Made by a program: the position numbers and the translations under genes
Source of the DNA: Centrapalus pauciflorus
Taxonomy: Eukaryota; Streptophyta; Magnoliopsida; Asterales; Asteraceae
Length of the DNA: 64,000 bases
Assembly (NCBI GenBank): GCA_020465985.1
Contig: JAANYP010000187.1
Coordinates: 309,168-373,167, forward strand
Reading direction: 5' to 3'
The notes under the pieces: model-generated
Seen by the model: the letters and a program-made list of their open reading frames with translations, nothing else
Told to the model about the DNA's origin: nothing
Database searches by the model: none
In this document: positions 45,254 through 59,000 of the stretch, piece by piece
How positions within the stretch are numbered: the stretch's first letter is position 1
Layout: every line of letters begins with the position of its first letter

Positions 45254-45389
45254 ACGAACTTGTCAGGGCTTCGAATTTGAGTGTTCCACGAACTTGTCAT
45301 GGCTTCGAATTTGATTGTTCCACGAACTTGTCAGGGATACGAATTTGCGTGATCCACGAACTTGTCAGGGATTCGAAGTTGTCTGTTTA
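45254..45389 (+). repeat. 34-bp tandem repeat in element 2 leader
   Basis: Four imperfect units of ACGAACTTGTCAGGGCTTCG followed by AATTTGAGTGTTCC. The flanking leader (44923-45598) carries further scattered CGAACTTG words. The gag ATG is 210 bases downstream of the array. Confidence 0.85.
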
Positions 45390-45598
45390 GTGTTTCACGA
45401 ATTTGATTTGGTTCGAACTTGTTAGATTCTCGATCTTATCACGAACTTGAAGTCCTTCGAACGTAACCTTAAAACGAATTTAATTTAGAAAACAAATTTT
45501 AACCTTAAAATTATACGAACTTATTCAAGTCCGTAAATTTTTTTAAATTTATTTTAAAATTAAATAGTTTAAGTTCGAGAACAAAAAGTTTTGCAAGA

Positions 45599-48436
45599 AT
45601 GTCAAGTTTGCATAAGTTTTTGGAAATGGACCATGAGGTGGGCAAGTCCAATTTACCACCCAAGTTGATGAAAATAGAAGACTATTACTGGTGGAACGAT
45701 TGATTTGCAGACTTCGTGAGACTCAATGATATGCGTATGTGGATATGCATAGACGAATGCTACGTTCCCCCAACACAAGAGCTCGAGGGCAGATTAAAAG
45801 TTTTGTCCTATCAAAGTATGAAAGATGACGACAAGAAAATTTATGAGGCTGAGAATTGAGCTCTGTCGTTGATTAGAATGATATTACCGTTGGATATTCT
45901 ACACACCTTTAAGAATCACCGAACCTCTAAAGAATTGTGGGAGGCGTTGGAGAAAAGGTATCAGGGAAATCCTAGGGTTAGAAGAGGGAGAACGGAATTA
46001 CTGAAACAACAGTTTACTGTCTTTAAAGGGCTAAAGAATGAGACTTTGGATGACATAATCACAAGGTTGTACCATCTTCTGACTGAGCTTGATAATCACA
46101 GGGTTGAATATTCGGAGTTAGAAAAGATAGAAAAGTTTCTTGATGATTTACCAGTGAAGTGGGAGATGTACACAACGCTGATAAAATATGACGAAGAAAA
46201 CTTGGAAACTCTTACTCTGGAAGAAGTAATTTGAACTCTGAGGGCCTACAACTTTAAGTTATAGAAGAAGGAGAGGAAATTTGATCAAGTATAAGATCCT
46301 GAAATGTACTTCAGGAAATTAAAATCATCAACTTCTAGTAAACTGAAGACGGGGCTACTGCATTCGTTTCTTGAGAAGAGGAAATATCAGTTGAAGCTGA
46401 AGAATCTGGTGGTAGGGCATTCTTAGGGTTTTCAAAACCAGAAGATAAACCACATCATTCAGGATCAACCTCTCAAGGTTATACCAAGATGCCTATGAGT
46501 GCTAAATCAGCTGAGGAGCATCTAAGCCTTCTAGCTTCGTTTGTAGCAGCATATGACAACTGTATTCAAGGTAAAATTAACGATCCAGCTCTGTGGGAAG
46601 CTCATTACGATCAGGTAGATCCAGACGATTTAGAACAAATGGACCTACAATGGCAACTGGCCATGGTAACGCATAGGGTTAAATGGTTTATGAAGAGAAC
46701 TGGAAGGAACCTGAGTGTAAGTAACAATGTTCGTTTTGATAAGTCAAAGGTGAAGTGTTACAATTGTCAAGGGTTGAGACATTTTGCTAGAGAATGTCAA
46801 AGGCCAAAGGTTGAGAACTATTAGAATCAGGTAAGATAGAATTCTGGTAGTTCAGGGAATCAAGCAGCAATAGCTGGGCTGTTAATGAATGTATCTTCTA
46901 CCAGACAGCTAGACGGTTCGTATGATTGGAGTTCCCATCCGGAGCTAACGCCAGAGCTTTTATGGCTGAGATAACTGAGACCGATGGCAGAGCTGAAGCA
47001 GAAAAGGAGGACCTCCAGCAGTCCGATTCAAATCTTTTGATGTTGGAAAAATATGAGGAGTAGACCACTATGGAATTTGCGGCTCAAATAGCCAACGTGG
47101 AATCTGATCGCAAAAAGGTATCTCTTAAATTTTCTACGTTTCATGATTTATGTGTTTTATGTACTACGTTAAATGATAAATTGAACCTAGTGCTAGAAAC
47201 ACATGCAACCATGACTGCTCAAATCCAATCCTTAAAATCAGAAAATGCTAGTTTGTTAGATATTAAGGAAGATCTTAGAGATAGAATGAAAGCCGATGCT
47301 CAAGATGCAGTGGCTCTGAAAGACAAACTGAGTGAGAAGTGTTTTAGGAATGAGCTAATTTATGAGGATATAGAGTCATTGACTAAAGAGATCTCCTTGA
47401 AAGATAAAGAATTAGCTGAGGCTAGGGTTAAGGTTGCAGAGGCTGATAGTAAACATGAAAAGTTTAGATACTCATCCCTGAATTTAGGCAAAATCTTAGA
47501 CGCGCAGAGACAATCTAAGAAACCAGTGGGCATAGGATATCAGGATGTTCCTCCACCGTTCAATAGAAATTATGTGCCTCTCCCTCAGGATAAGTCCACA
47601 GAAATAATTGAATCAGAGGAAGTAACAGTAACTGAGACTGATAAGGCATCACACCTAAAGTGTCAACTACAACCCCTAAAGTTAAGAAAATTGTTAATTT
47701 TGTGCAATCAACTAGTAGAGCTAGAAGAGGCAAAAACTGAGAGTGATAATAACCAAGAGCTTTTGAACACAGTAGTTGAAACAAAAGAACAAGACACTAG
47801 TGAGACTCCTAAGTCAAAGGGTACCTATAAGAAGCCTATTGAAAAAATGTATTGTTTTAGATGTCATGAAAAAGGTCACGTTGCTTCTAGTTGTCCCTAT
47901 AAGAAAATAGAGTCTACACCGATTGTAGGGAAAACAGACCAACCAGCCTTGAAATCAGTGCCTAGTATTGCAAGTTTAAGTATTTCTCAAAACTCTAAGA
48001 AGAACTAAATTGCAACGTCACGAGTAGGTACTAAGCAAATACCAGTGTCAATTAGACAGAATGAAGGGCTTAGGACTAATTCACTGAATAGAGTTGCTAG
48101 TCAATCAAGGTCTGGTCCAGAACCTGTCTTTAGGAGTACTCACCTAAGAGGAGTTATACTCTAGTTAGGTCACAGACCCCTAACAGACATCAGACACCCA
48201 AAAGAGCCCAGGGTTACACAAATGAAATGCATTATAATAGAAACTACTCTAGGGCTCCACAACAAATGACAACTCAAAGGCCAAAAGTGAACATAAATCA
48301 CTCAGTTCCACAGCAGGTTCTTAATCAAAAACCCAAGTCACCTTAAAGAAGAGATGGGTATTTGAAAGTGTTCAAGGATGTGGATGAGAATGGTATTACC
48401 AAGTCAGTTATGGCTTGGGTTCCCCGTGATAACTAA
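45599..48436 (+). pseudogene. gag: gag of copia element 2, many stops
   Basis: Starts at ATG 45599 (MSSLHKFLEMDHEVG, as in element 1). In-frame stops appear at 45701-45703 (TGA within the YYWW region) and 45857-45859, with further stops and shifts downstream. Preserved blocks are the capsid (45869-46234), a zinc knuckle with all ligands (CYNCQGLRHFAREC, about 46755-46800), a coiled coil (47070-47480) and the second knuckle (CFRCHEKGHVASSC, about 47855-47895). It ends with AWVPRDN and TAA at 48434-48436, the conserved family terminus. It reads DAQRQSKK where element 1 has a stop, showing that the element 1 stop is a mutation. Confidence 0.85.
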
Positions 48437-49928
48437 CTCTTTTTCTTTCATGTTCAAGAGTTGACCAAAGGTCTTAACAAAAAATGGTTTGTAGATAGTG
48501 GTTGCTCTCGTCACATGACTGGGGAAAGAAGTCTACTGACGGACTTCAAGAGTGGGAACAAAGGGTTTGTGTCATTTGCTGGGAATAAAGGAGGAAATAT
48601 CACTGTAACAGTAGTAGTCACTAATGGGACGATCACTCTTGATCAAGTCAACTATGTAGACAAGCTTGACCACAATCTCATTAATGTCTCTCAGATATGT
48701 GATAAACAAAATTCCGTCCTCTTTACTGATAAAGAAGCATTAGTGCTAAAGCCGGGATTCAGGATACATGAAGAATGGATTATGATGAAAGCTCCAAGGG
48801 TGAATGATCTGTACATGATGGACATGTCAGTAGTAGATTCATTCATGGAATCTATATGTCTGCTATCAAAAGCTTTAGAGTCTGAATCTCTGCTATGGCA
48901 CAGACGTATGTCACACCTGCACTTTAAGAAGATGAAGTTCATCATGAAAATGGCCTTGGGCAAGGTGTTCCGTTGAAGAGTTTTCAGTTTGAAGATAAGT
49001 GTCTACCATGCAAAAAGGGAAAGCAACATAAGAAGTCACAGAAATCGAAGATTCAGAACTCAATCGCTTCCACCTTCGATTTGCTGCATATGGATCTCTT
49101 CGTTCCAATCAACAAAAGGAGTATAGGTGGTAGTTGGTACCGTTTAGTTATTACTAATGATTACTCACGTTTCTCTTAGGTGTTCTTTCTAGGTACAAAG
49201 GACGAAACAACAGGCACGCTGATTGGGTTCTTAGACCAAGTCGAGAACTCATACGGGAAAAGGGTAAAACGTATCAGGAGTGATAACGAAACAGAATTTT
49301 AAAAATGCAGTAATTGGTGTATATTGCCTAACTAAAGACATAGTGCATCAATTTAGTGCACCATATGAGCCACAACAAAATGGGGTGGCAGAATGTAAGA
49401 ATAGGGCTTTGATATTATAAGCAGCAAGGACTATGCTCTCGGATTCAAAGCTTCCTACCATGTTTTGGGGGGAGGTAGTGAATACTGCTTGTCATGTATT
49501 AAACAGAGTCCTTACTGTCAAATCACTGAACAAAACCTGTTATGAAGTTCTAAATAAAAGACCACCAAATTTAACTGGCTTTGAACCGTTTGGAGGTACC
49601 ATGTACTTTATTAAAAACAAAACATCAACCTATGTTTGGTGAAAAGGCTGATGAAGGATACATCCTAGATTATGTCCCAAATTCACCAAACACGAGGGTG
49701 TTTAATAAAACTATGGGTACATATGAAATTGTGTTTAACATTGATGTAACGAGTTATTCATACGAACCCTAAACTGGTCCAGAATGGTTATTTGATTATG
49801 ACTCAGTGTTTGAATCATTTAACATTCCGTTTAGTGTAATGCAAGAACTGTGGAAAATGACTTGTCATCCTTAAATCTCAATGACGAGGGTAGAGTTTTT
49901 CCAAATTCGAGCAATCCCACGACATCTG
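48437..49928 (+). pseudogene. pol: pol of copia element 2, truncated by insertion of element 3
   Basis: Follows the gag stop in the same frame. Protease DSGCSRHMTG is near 48495-48520. Pre-integrase zinc finger pieces run to 49030, and integrase segments lie in several frames (MDLFVP, where the first Asp is kept, near 49088; QNGVAECKN near 49378). An in-frame TAG replaces a Trp/Ser-region codon near 49177, and an indel precedes 49310. The linker (FGEKADEGYILDYVPNSPN) leads to the break at 49928, equivalent to about residue 497 of the element 1 pol. RT and RNase H are absent here. The acceptor-like CAG of the other copies reads CAA (TTTCATGTTCAAGAG). Confidence 0.83.
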
Positions 49929-50514
49929 TGTTAGTACATCCTGCGTGACCATAGCAGTCTAAGTATAGATAGCATTTTGTGGAAGTCAATTTACTTGATA
50001 TTGAATATTAACAAATGTTTGATATATGTTTGATTATGTGTGTTTGATATTGATTGTTTGTATGTTTGAACTTAGGGTGATGCGTTACAATAAGTTCAAA
50101 CATAAAGTTCAAAGATAAATTCAAACATAAGAAAAAACATAAGTTCAAACATAAGTTTGAAGTCATAGGTTCGAATTTAGTTAGAGGACAAGTTCGAAAG
50201 GGCCTTGGGCCAAGTTCGAACTTGTCCTAGACAAAGTCGAACCGGGCAGTATAATTAAGGGTTAATTCGATTAATTATGAGACTTTCGCAGAATTTCAGA
50301 GAGTTTAAGCAAATGGGCAATCTCGAACTTGCTAGCATTTGAAGAGTTTCGTTTGGAGATAATCATCGTGTTGGGACGATCCGTTGTTCGTCTATCACCG
50401 TGCTAGTCTTCGTGTTTCGGTGTGCGTGGTCTTTCCGTCAAGCCACTAACGAGGATTCCGCACTCGTTGGAAGGTGTCGCGTCAAGATAAGATCCGTAGA
50501 GAGCAGACTTTACA
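49929..50514 (+). repeat. 5' LTR of copia element 3 (586 bp)
   Basis: Begins TGTTAGTACATCCTGCGTGAC and ends GACTTTACA, followed by AG and a primer site. The left neighbour is the middle of element 2 pol, with no polypurine tract, so this is an insertion point; ATCTG (49924-49928) is the candidate duplication. TATAATTAA at 50250-50258 is the likely TATA box. Confidence 0.9.
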
Positions 50515-50516
50515 AG

Positions 50517-50529
50517 TGGTATCAGAGCC
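50517..50529 (+). promoter_or_regulatory. Primer binding site of copia element 3
   Basis: TGGTATCAGAGCC two bases after the LTR, complementary to initiator-Met tRNA. Confidence 0.9.
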
Positions 50530-50764
50530 ATTGGGTGTTAGTGGTGTTCTTCGTGTTCACAAGTAACATCTGTGGTTTCTTAACGTTTTGGACGGTCAAA
50601 ATCACGTTTTGGGTGGATTTCGAGTTTTTCAAGTAAGATATCGGGAAAAAGTTCATAAAAGTTCATCTTTTTTTGATCGAAATCAGAGTTTTTAATCCTA
50701 AAAACTTTTGTTTAATCTGAAAAGTTGAAAAATTTGAACTTTTAGCCGTTTTTCGAACTTGCGG

Positions 50765-52873
50765 TGTGAAGACCTCCCCTTACGGGGCAGTCCTCAGAGT
50801 CTAGGTCCCACATCATGCAACACGATATCAATCATAATTAAGATAGAGTAATTTAAGTTGCGGAATTTCAGATTACAAGTACAAACATTAGGATAAGTTT
50901 AATACAATTTTAGTTCAGATTACAATTTTTAAAATAAACTAATAAAGGGTACCATCTAATCTAATACATGTCATCATACGATCAATTCAAATCTACCCAG
51001 ACCACCACAATTATCATCTGCCAATCTGTACCGAAGGGTTTGTTGAGTAGTGGTCTATAGAATACTTCAATCTGGATCTTGTAAGACCTAAGAACTAGGT
51101 CCAGCAGGTGACTTTCCTTTATCTTTTCCTGTAAAATATTAAACAACAACCGGTAAGCAAGGCTTAGTGAGAATATAGATTTTCAGATTCACATGCATTA
51201 ATCAAGCGGATCATGGGTCAAAGCGTGATATGTCTGGACTGCCGCTACAGCCACTCATGATTGGGACATAGAATTCATAGAATTAGATGATGTTCAGCCC
51301 ACGCTCACGCTTTTAGTGGAAGCTATCCACTTATGCTGGGCTAGCTACCAGCGGTCTTCATGGGGGAACATCGGAGTGTCTATACCAAGTTCAATAGAAC
51401 TGGTGAAGTAGCATGGTCTAGAACAATAGACCGACAAGGCTAATCATACTAAGCTGAATCAATATGTCAAAGATACGAGTAATAAAGAAAGCATAAGTCA
51501 TCAATGTCATGATAGCAATAAACTCGTAGCAATATCTGAAATGAATTATAAATACAATGTCATGTGAAATGATAAGTCAAATAGCTATCATGATCCACAG
51601 GGCATCACCGAACCATGGTGTGCACTGGTCACAATCCAGCTGAACAAGTATGAATGTCAAATAATCTATCATCAACAATATGTCTCAACCGGAAGTCTTG
51701 CATGAAAAACTGAATATCTATAACTCACAGGTTCTTGGTCTTTATCAAGCAGATTTATATCCACCACCTGAGTTATCCCAGGATTTATCTTTAATCTTGA
51801 TCTATCTGATCTCTGGCTTTTCTTTTCAACTCAATGACTCACTTTCAGTATCTATAAATTTGTGTTCAGGATTTAACTGAACCTGTTCAGAATTTATCAT
51901 ATCGTATCATTAGCTTTAAGCTTTCAAATCATTATCTGATCTGATCTGATTACTGATAACTCATCAATATTTGTTAGTTCCTTTTCTTTGTTTCTTTGAA
52001 TTCTCAAAAGATATATATATATCTTAACAGATTTTGAATTCGGATCCCACATGTTCATATTTTCCCAGATTTGTTCTTCATGTTCTTAACTTTTATGCAT
52101 ACGGGTTTTTACATAAAATTCACTAAATTCATTTATATTAACATGCAATGTCTTATATTGATATATTATCATTATTGGGTTGTTTTTATATACTTTTCTC
52201 TATCAAAAACACATTAATCCGTCCAAGATCATCCAAATTCAACACTTTTTCTCAAGAACACCTTTTTGTACAAAAACTCAGATTTTGAACTCATTTGGAC
52301 GAATTAATCATTGATTTCTGTTTCTACTACTTCTAATAAGTTAAATACATGATTTCTAATCATTATTACCAACATGCATCATAAATCTATGTTTTAAGAT
52401 CTTTACTTTTCGGTTTTTCCCAAAAACCGAACCAAACATATAAATTTCGAAATTTAAGTAGTTATTACCTTGAATTCTTTGTTGTTTCTTGTTGTTGGAT
52501 GCTTGTTGTAACTCCTCTTGTATTGATTCTTCAATTAAGGAACAATTTATGAGAATTTTGATGAAATTTTTGGAGAAGCCGTGAGATGAGAGAGAGAAAG
52601 TGTTTTTGCATCAATGATCTTAAATGATCATTATATTAGTTAATATATGTAACTTAGTTATATTTGTAGTTTAACCCACTATACTTTTGTATTTTACATC
52701 TCTTTTGTTTTTTTTTACTCATTTTAATTATATCATAGATATAATTTAAAATCATATATGCTTAATTAAATTTTCATTCTTAATTAATATTTGCAACCTA
52801 AATAATATAAAAAAATTACATTATTATATCAAAATCAAGCGTTACATGATCAATCAAAAGTTAGGTTGTTACA
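50765..52873 (-). repeat. Solo Ty3/gypsy LTR, minus orientation (2109 bp), exact TSD
   Basis: Flanked by TGCGG at 50760-50764 and 52874-52878. The leader sequence either side rejoins to match the element 2 leader (CGAACTTGCGG then CGCTCGA). On the minus strand it starts TGTAACAACCTAAC and ends GGTCTTCACA. It contains CACTAAGCCTTGCTTACC...TTTTACAGGAAAAG, which parallels the same block in the LTRs at 24333 and 31401. It carries no internal domain, so it is a solo LTR left by recombination. No gene in it. Confidence 0.9.
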
Positions 52874-53216
52874 TGCGGCGCTCGAACATCAAGGGGGTAT
52901 TAGGGTTTACTCAAAATTCGAGTTTGTCATAAAATACGCTCCTTTCGAAGTTCTTTAGGGTTTGATTCGAGTTTGCTTAATTCCATTTTGCTTTTTTTCG
53001 AATTTTCCTAAATTCGAATTTAAGTTTACGATTTTGTCAAAACCTTCGAATCTTTCAACTATTTCGAATTTGGTTGAACTTCAAACTTAATTTCGAATTT
53101 AATTCCAAACAAATTTAAAATTAATTAAATTCGAACTCACTCAAGTTTGAAAGTGTTAATTTAAATTAATTTCGAATTAAATTAATTAAATTTTAGAATC
53201 AAACTTTTACGAAACA

Positions 53217-56071
53217 ATGACAAGTTTACAAAGGTTTATTGAGATGGACTAAGAGGTCGGAAAAGCAAATTCTCCACCTAAGTTGATGAAATTAGAAGAT
53301 TATTATTGGTGGAAGGATAGGTTCGCAGACTTCGCTCGATTCATCGATATGAGGATGTGGATTTGTATCGATGAGCGATACATTCCACCTACAACAGAGG
53401 TTGAAGGACGTCAACGAGTCTTATCATATCAAATGATGAAGGATGATGATAAGAAGTTGTATGAGGCCGAGAACCGAGCATTCGCGATTATTAGAATGGC
53501 TTTACCTCAGGTGATCCTGCACACATTTCGCAATCAACGAATAGCAAAAGAGTTGTGGGATGCTTTAGAGAAAAGGTGTGAAGGTAATCCAAGAGTTAGG
53601 AAAAATAGAATGGAAATGCTCAAGCAGCAGTTCGGTATTTTCAAGGCTTTGAAAAACGAAAAGCTGGATGAGACCATTACTAGGTTCTATCATTTGTTGA
53701 CTGAGTTAGAAACCCACGATGTCGACTTTCGTGAGTCAGAGAAGATCGTAAAAAAAATCTAGATGCTTTACCAGCCAAATGGGAGATGTATGTGGCGCTG
53801 ATAAAGCATGATGAAGAAAAGTTTGAGACTCTAACTTTAGAAAAAAGTCATAGGAACGTTGAGGGCATATAACTTTGAATTGCTGAAGAAGGAACGGGAT
53901 TATGAACAAGTACAGGATCCGGATATGTATTTTGGGAACTCCAAACCTTCAGCGGCAAGTTTATTAAAGACGGCTACAGCATTCTTTTCGGGTGAAACAT
54001 CGACTCCGGTTGAAGTAGATGACTCAGGGAACCGGGCTTTCTTCGGGTTCTCTAGACCGGAAGACAAGCCAACTCAGTCTGCATCTGCATCTTAAGGATA
54101 CTCAAGGATGCCGATAAGCGCAAAATCAGCTGAAGACCATCTAAATCTGTTGGCTTCATTTGTGGCCGCCTATGGCAATTGCGTTCAAGGGAAAATCAAC
54201 GATCCTGCGCTATGGGATGAAGATTATGATCAGGTGGACCCTGATGATTTAGAGGAGATTGATCTGCAATGGCAACTGGCCATGGTGACTCAGCGAGTCA
54301 AGAGATTCCTCAAGAGGACGGGCAGAAATCTCAACGTCAGTAACAATAAGATTAGGTTTGATAAATCCAAAGTTAAGTGTTACAACTGCCAAGGGTTAGG
54401 ACATTTCACTAGAGAGTGTCAAAGACCTAAAGTTGAGAACTACCAGAATCAATCTCAAGGGAGATATCAGCCGGGTAGTTCAAGCAATCAGGCAAACATT
54501 AGCTGGTCTGTTAACCAACGTCACATCTGACAGACAGCTCGATGGAACATATGACTAGAATACACATCCAGAGTCCAACGCTAGAGCCTTTATGGCTGAA
54601 GTAACGGAGACTGAAAGTGATGGAGCAGAGGAAAAGGCAGGGGACAACAATCAGAATGATATTACTCCTATGTTGGTAGAAAAGTCAGAAGATCAGACGA
54701 TTCTGGAGTTCGCCGCACAGATGGCCAACGTGGAATCAGATCACGCGAAGGTAATTCTGAACTCTTCTACATTCCATGATTTATGTGCTTTGTGTGCTAC
54801 GTCTAATGATAGATTAAACTTAGTGCTAGAATCACATCCAAATATAACTTCTCAAAATGAATCCTTAAAATTAGACAACGCTAGCCTCTTAGATATAAAG
54901 GAAGACCTAAGAAATAAGCTTAAGGCAGATGCACAAGATGTCATAGTTCTAAAAGACAAGCTGAGTGAGTAGTGTGTTAGAATAGAACTAATGTATGAGC
55001 ATGTTGAGAATTGACCGAAGAGCATAAGATCAAAGAGGTAGAGCTTGCTGAGTCTAAGGTTTAGGTAGCCAAGGTGAATTAGTAAACTGGAAAAGTTTAG
55101 GAACTCATCACTGAACCTAGGGAAGATCTTATGCACAGCGTCAGTCTAAGAAACCTGTAGGTTTAGGATATAAAGAGATTCCTCTACCTTTAAATGATAA
55201 ATATGTACCTCAGCCTCAAGATAATACTGATAAACCAGTTGAATCAGAGGTAGCACCTGAACCTATGTCTGAATCTGTTAAGGATAAAAAAACTAAGGTG
55301 ACTAGTAACAATGTCAAGATTAAGAAGGTCAAATTTGTGCCATCTTCTAGTGATAAGCTTGTAGGAGAATCCAAAATTGACATTAATAATCAGCAAGAGG
55401 AAGCAGTCACTGTAGTTGAGACAAAAGAACATGACACTAGTGAGACACCTAAATCAAAGGGCACGCATAAGAAGTCAATTGATAAAATGTCGTATTTTAG
55501 ATGTCATGAAAAGGGACATGTTGCTTCTAGTTGTCCACATAAGAAGGTAGAATCTACACCTAAAAATGGAGAGATGAAACAACATAAACCTTCTCCAAGT
55601 GTAGCAAGCACAAGTGGTTCTCAAAACACCGAGAAAATTGTGCAAGCCACACCAAAAATTGCTGTGAAACAAACACCTGTGTCAGGTCGACCCAATGATG
55701 TGGTTAGGACTAATTCACCAAATAGAGTCCCTAATCAAACTAGGTCAGGACCTCAACAAAATTATAGGAGTACTACACCTAGAAGAGCTTACACTCCGGT
55801 TAGGTTACATACTCCTGTAAGACATCAGACACCAGGTAGAGCCCCGGGATATCACTCGGAAATGCCTTATAATTAAAATTATTCAAAGGCTCCACAGCAA
55901 AAGCCTACACAAAGGCCGAGAGTGAACTTAAATCACTCTGCACCACAACAGGCTCTAAATCAAACACCTAAGTCACCTGAAAGGAGAGATGGGTATTTGA
56001 AAGAGTTCAAGTATGTGGACGAGAATGGTATTACCAAGTCAGTTATGGCTTGGGTTCCCCCTGATAACTAA
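53217..56071 (+). pseudogene. gag: gag of copia element 3, multiple stops
   Basis: ATG at 53217, with a TAA at codon 12 (53250-53252) where the relatives have the His of MDHEVG. The capsid block is open over 53283-53762, followed by frameshifts near 53755 and 53845. Zinc knuckle CYNCQGLGHFTREC lies near 54378-54420. The coiled coil runs over 54700-54970 and ends at a TAG. The second knuckle YFRCHEKGHVASSC is near 55495-55535, with its first Cys changed to Tyr. The end is AWVPPDN and TAA at 56069-56071. Overall length and order equal elements 1 and 2. Confidence 0.85.
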
Positions 56072-59000
56072 CCTCTTTTCTTTCATGTGCAGGAGATAAC
56101 TACAGGTCTAAACAACAAGTGGTTCGTCGACAGTGGTTGCTCTAGGCACATGACTGGGGAAAGAACTCTACTCGCAGACTTCATGGGAGGGAATAGGGGA
56201 TTTGTATCGTTCGCAGGTAATAAAGGAGGAAATATCACCGGTACTGGAGTGGTCACTAATGGGACTATCAAACCTGATCTAGTTTACCACGTTCATAAAC
56301 TTGTTCACAATCTCATAAGTGTATCTCAAATATGTGATAAGAAGAACTCAGTGGTCTTCACCGACACTGAAGCGTTAGTGCTAAAACCAGGATTCAAAGT
56401 ACCTGAAGAGTGGATACTAATGAGGGCTCCAAGGAAGAATGACTTGTACATGCTAGACATGAACAAACCGGAATCTACGATGGGACCAATATGTCTACTA
56501 TCTAAAGCTTCAGAGACCGAATCAGTTCTATGGCACAGACGTATGGCACACTTGCACCTGAAAAAATGAATTACATTAATAAAAATGGACTGGTGCAAGG
56601 TGTTCCAATGAAGAGTTTTCAGTTTGAAGACAAGTGTGTACCGTACAAAAAATGCAAACAACACAAGAAGGCACACAAGTCCAACCCTCAGAACTCTATA
56701 TCTATCACTTTCAATTTGTTGCATATGGACCTGTTCGGACCAATCAACAAAAGGGGTATAGGTGGTAGTTGGTACTGTCTAGTTATTACTGATGATTACT
56801 AACAATTTTCATGGGTTTTCTTTTTAGGTACGAAGGACGAGACAGCTCCCAAGCTAATCGGGTTCTTAGATCAAGTCGAAAACTCCTATGGGACGCGGGT
56901 AAAACGTATCAGGAGTGATAACAGAACGGAATTTAAAAACATAGTAATTGGTGTATATTGCCTATCAAAAGGCATAGTGCATCAATTTAGTGCACCATAT
57001 GAGCCACAACAAAATGGGGTGGCAGAACGGAAAAACAGGACTTTGATTGAGGCAGCAAGGACCATGCTCTCGGATTCAAAGCTTCCTACCATGTTTTGGG
57101 GGGAGGCAGTGAATAACGCTTGTCATGTTTTAAACCGGGTCCTTACTGTCAAATCATTGAACAAAAGCTATTATGAAGTTTTGAGTAAAAGGCCACCAAA
57201 TTTAACTGGCTTCTAACCATTTGGGGTACCTTGTACGTTAATGAAAACAAAACATCAACTTAAATTTGGTGAAAAGGCTGACGAAGGTTATTTCCTAGGT
57301 TATGTGCCTAACTCACCAAATAAAAGGGTTTTTAACAAATCAAATGGTACGATAGAGATTGTGTATAACATTGACGTAACTAGTTATAAACATGAACCCC
57401 AAACTGGTCCGGAATGGATTTTGGATTATGACAAACTGTTTGAATCATTTAAAATTCCTTTGGATGGAAATGCAGGTACAATCGAACAAGTCTTATCGTC
57501 ATTAAATCTGAATGACGACGGTCAAAGTTTTCAAAAGACGACCTATCCATCAACTTCCGAGCCTACAACGACAGAAGAAAGATCTCCAGCAGAGAATGAT
57601 TCTGAGTTGCCTACAAACGAAAATCAGGCTACAAATTCTAACTCTGAGGACAGTGTTCATGAGGAAGAAAATGTAGAGTCTGGAGTCGTTCCCTCGTTAG
57701 GTGAGATAGGATCAAACTTAGGAGATAATCCAGTTGAGAGTATGATAGGAAATCCAAATGCTGGTGTGAGGACTAGGAGTAGTTTGAAAAACAACACTGT
57801 GTTGTTGTCGATGATAAATGACTCCGAGGCATTTCACACTTGCCTGTATTCATGTTTCATCTTGCAAGTAGAGCCGAAGAATGTGCAAATGGCACTGAAA
57901 GACAATTCTTGGGTTGAAGCGATGCAGGAAGAACTGTCACAATTCAGGAAACTTGAAGTGTGGCAGTTAGTTCCGTTACCTCGAGAAGAAGTTCCTACAG
58001 GAACCAAGTGGGTTTTTAAGTGCAAGAGAGATGATCAGGGAATAGTTACTCGCAACAAGGAAAGGCTTGTCGTAAAGGGTTTCAACCAAGAGGAAGGAAT
58101 CGATTACAATGAAGTATTTACGCCAGTAGAAAGGCTTGAGGCAATCCGGTTGTTTCTAGCTTTTGCTTCCTTCAAAGGCTTTAAGGTTTATCAGCTTGAC
58201 GTAAAGAGTGCCTTTCTTTATGGCAATGTGAAGGAACTGGTGTATGTTGAACAACCACCCGGGTTTAAAGATCCAAAATATCCAGATAGAGTGTATCGTT
58301 TAGATAAGGCTTTATATGGACTACATCAAGCACCAAGGGCATGGTATGAGACGCTATCAACTCATCTTTTAGACTACGGGTTTGAAAGAGGGAGAATAGA
58401 TAGTACGTTGTTTGTGAAGAGGAAGGGTGAACATTTCAACTTGGTACAAGTGTACGTTGATGATATCATTTTCGGGTCATCAGACGAGCAGATGTGCAAA
58501 GACTTTGAGAAGGTGATGAAGTCTAAGTTTGAGATGAGTGCTATGGGTGAGTTAAACTTCTTTCTGGATTTGCAAGTCAAACAGAGGACGGAGGGTATGT
58601 TTATCCATCAAACGAAGTATGTCTACGATATTCTAGAGCACTTCGGGATGGAAGGAACCAAGCTGACGGCTCACTTCAGCACGCCGATTCAAGTGAATCA
58701 AAATCTCGGACCGGGTACACAAAGTGATACTGATGTGGATCCGACGTTATATCGGGCCATGATCGGGTAACTCATGAATTTAACTGCTTCTAGACCTGAT
58801 ATCATGTTTGCTGTATGTATTTTTGCTAGGTTTCAAGCTAATCCAAAAGAGATGCATATGAAAGCTGTGAAGCGGATTCTGAGATACCTCAAGTCGAAAC
58901 CGAAGCTGGGACTTTGGTATCACGCAGATGGTGATCTGGAATTAGAAGCATTCACAGGTTCAGAGTATGGAGGGTGCAACTTGAATCGAAAGTCAACAAC

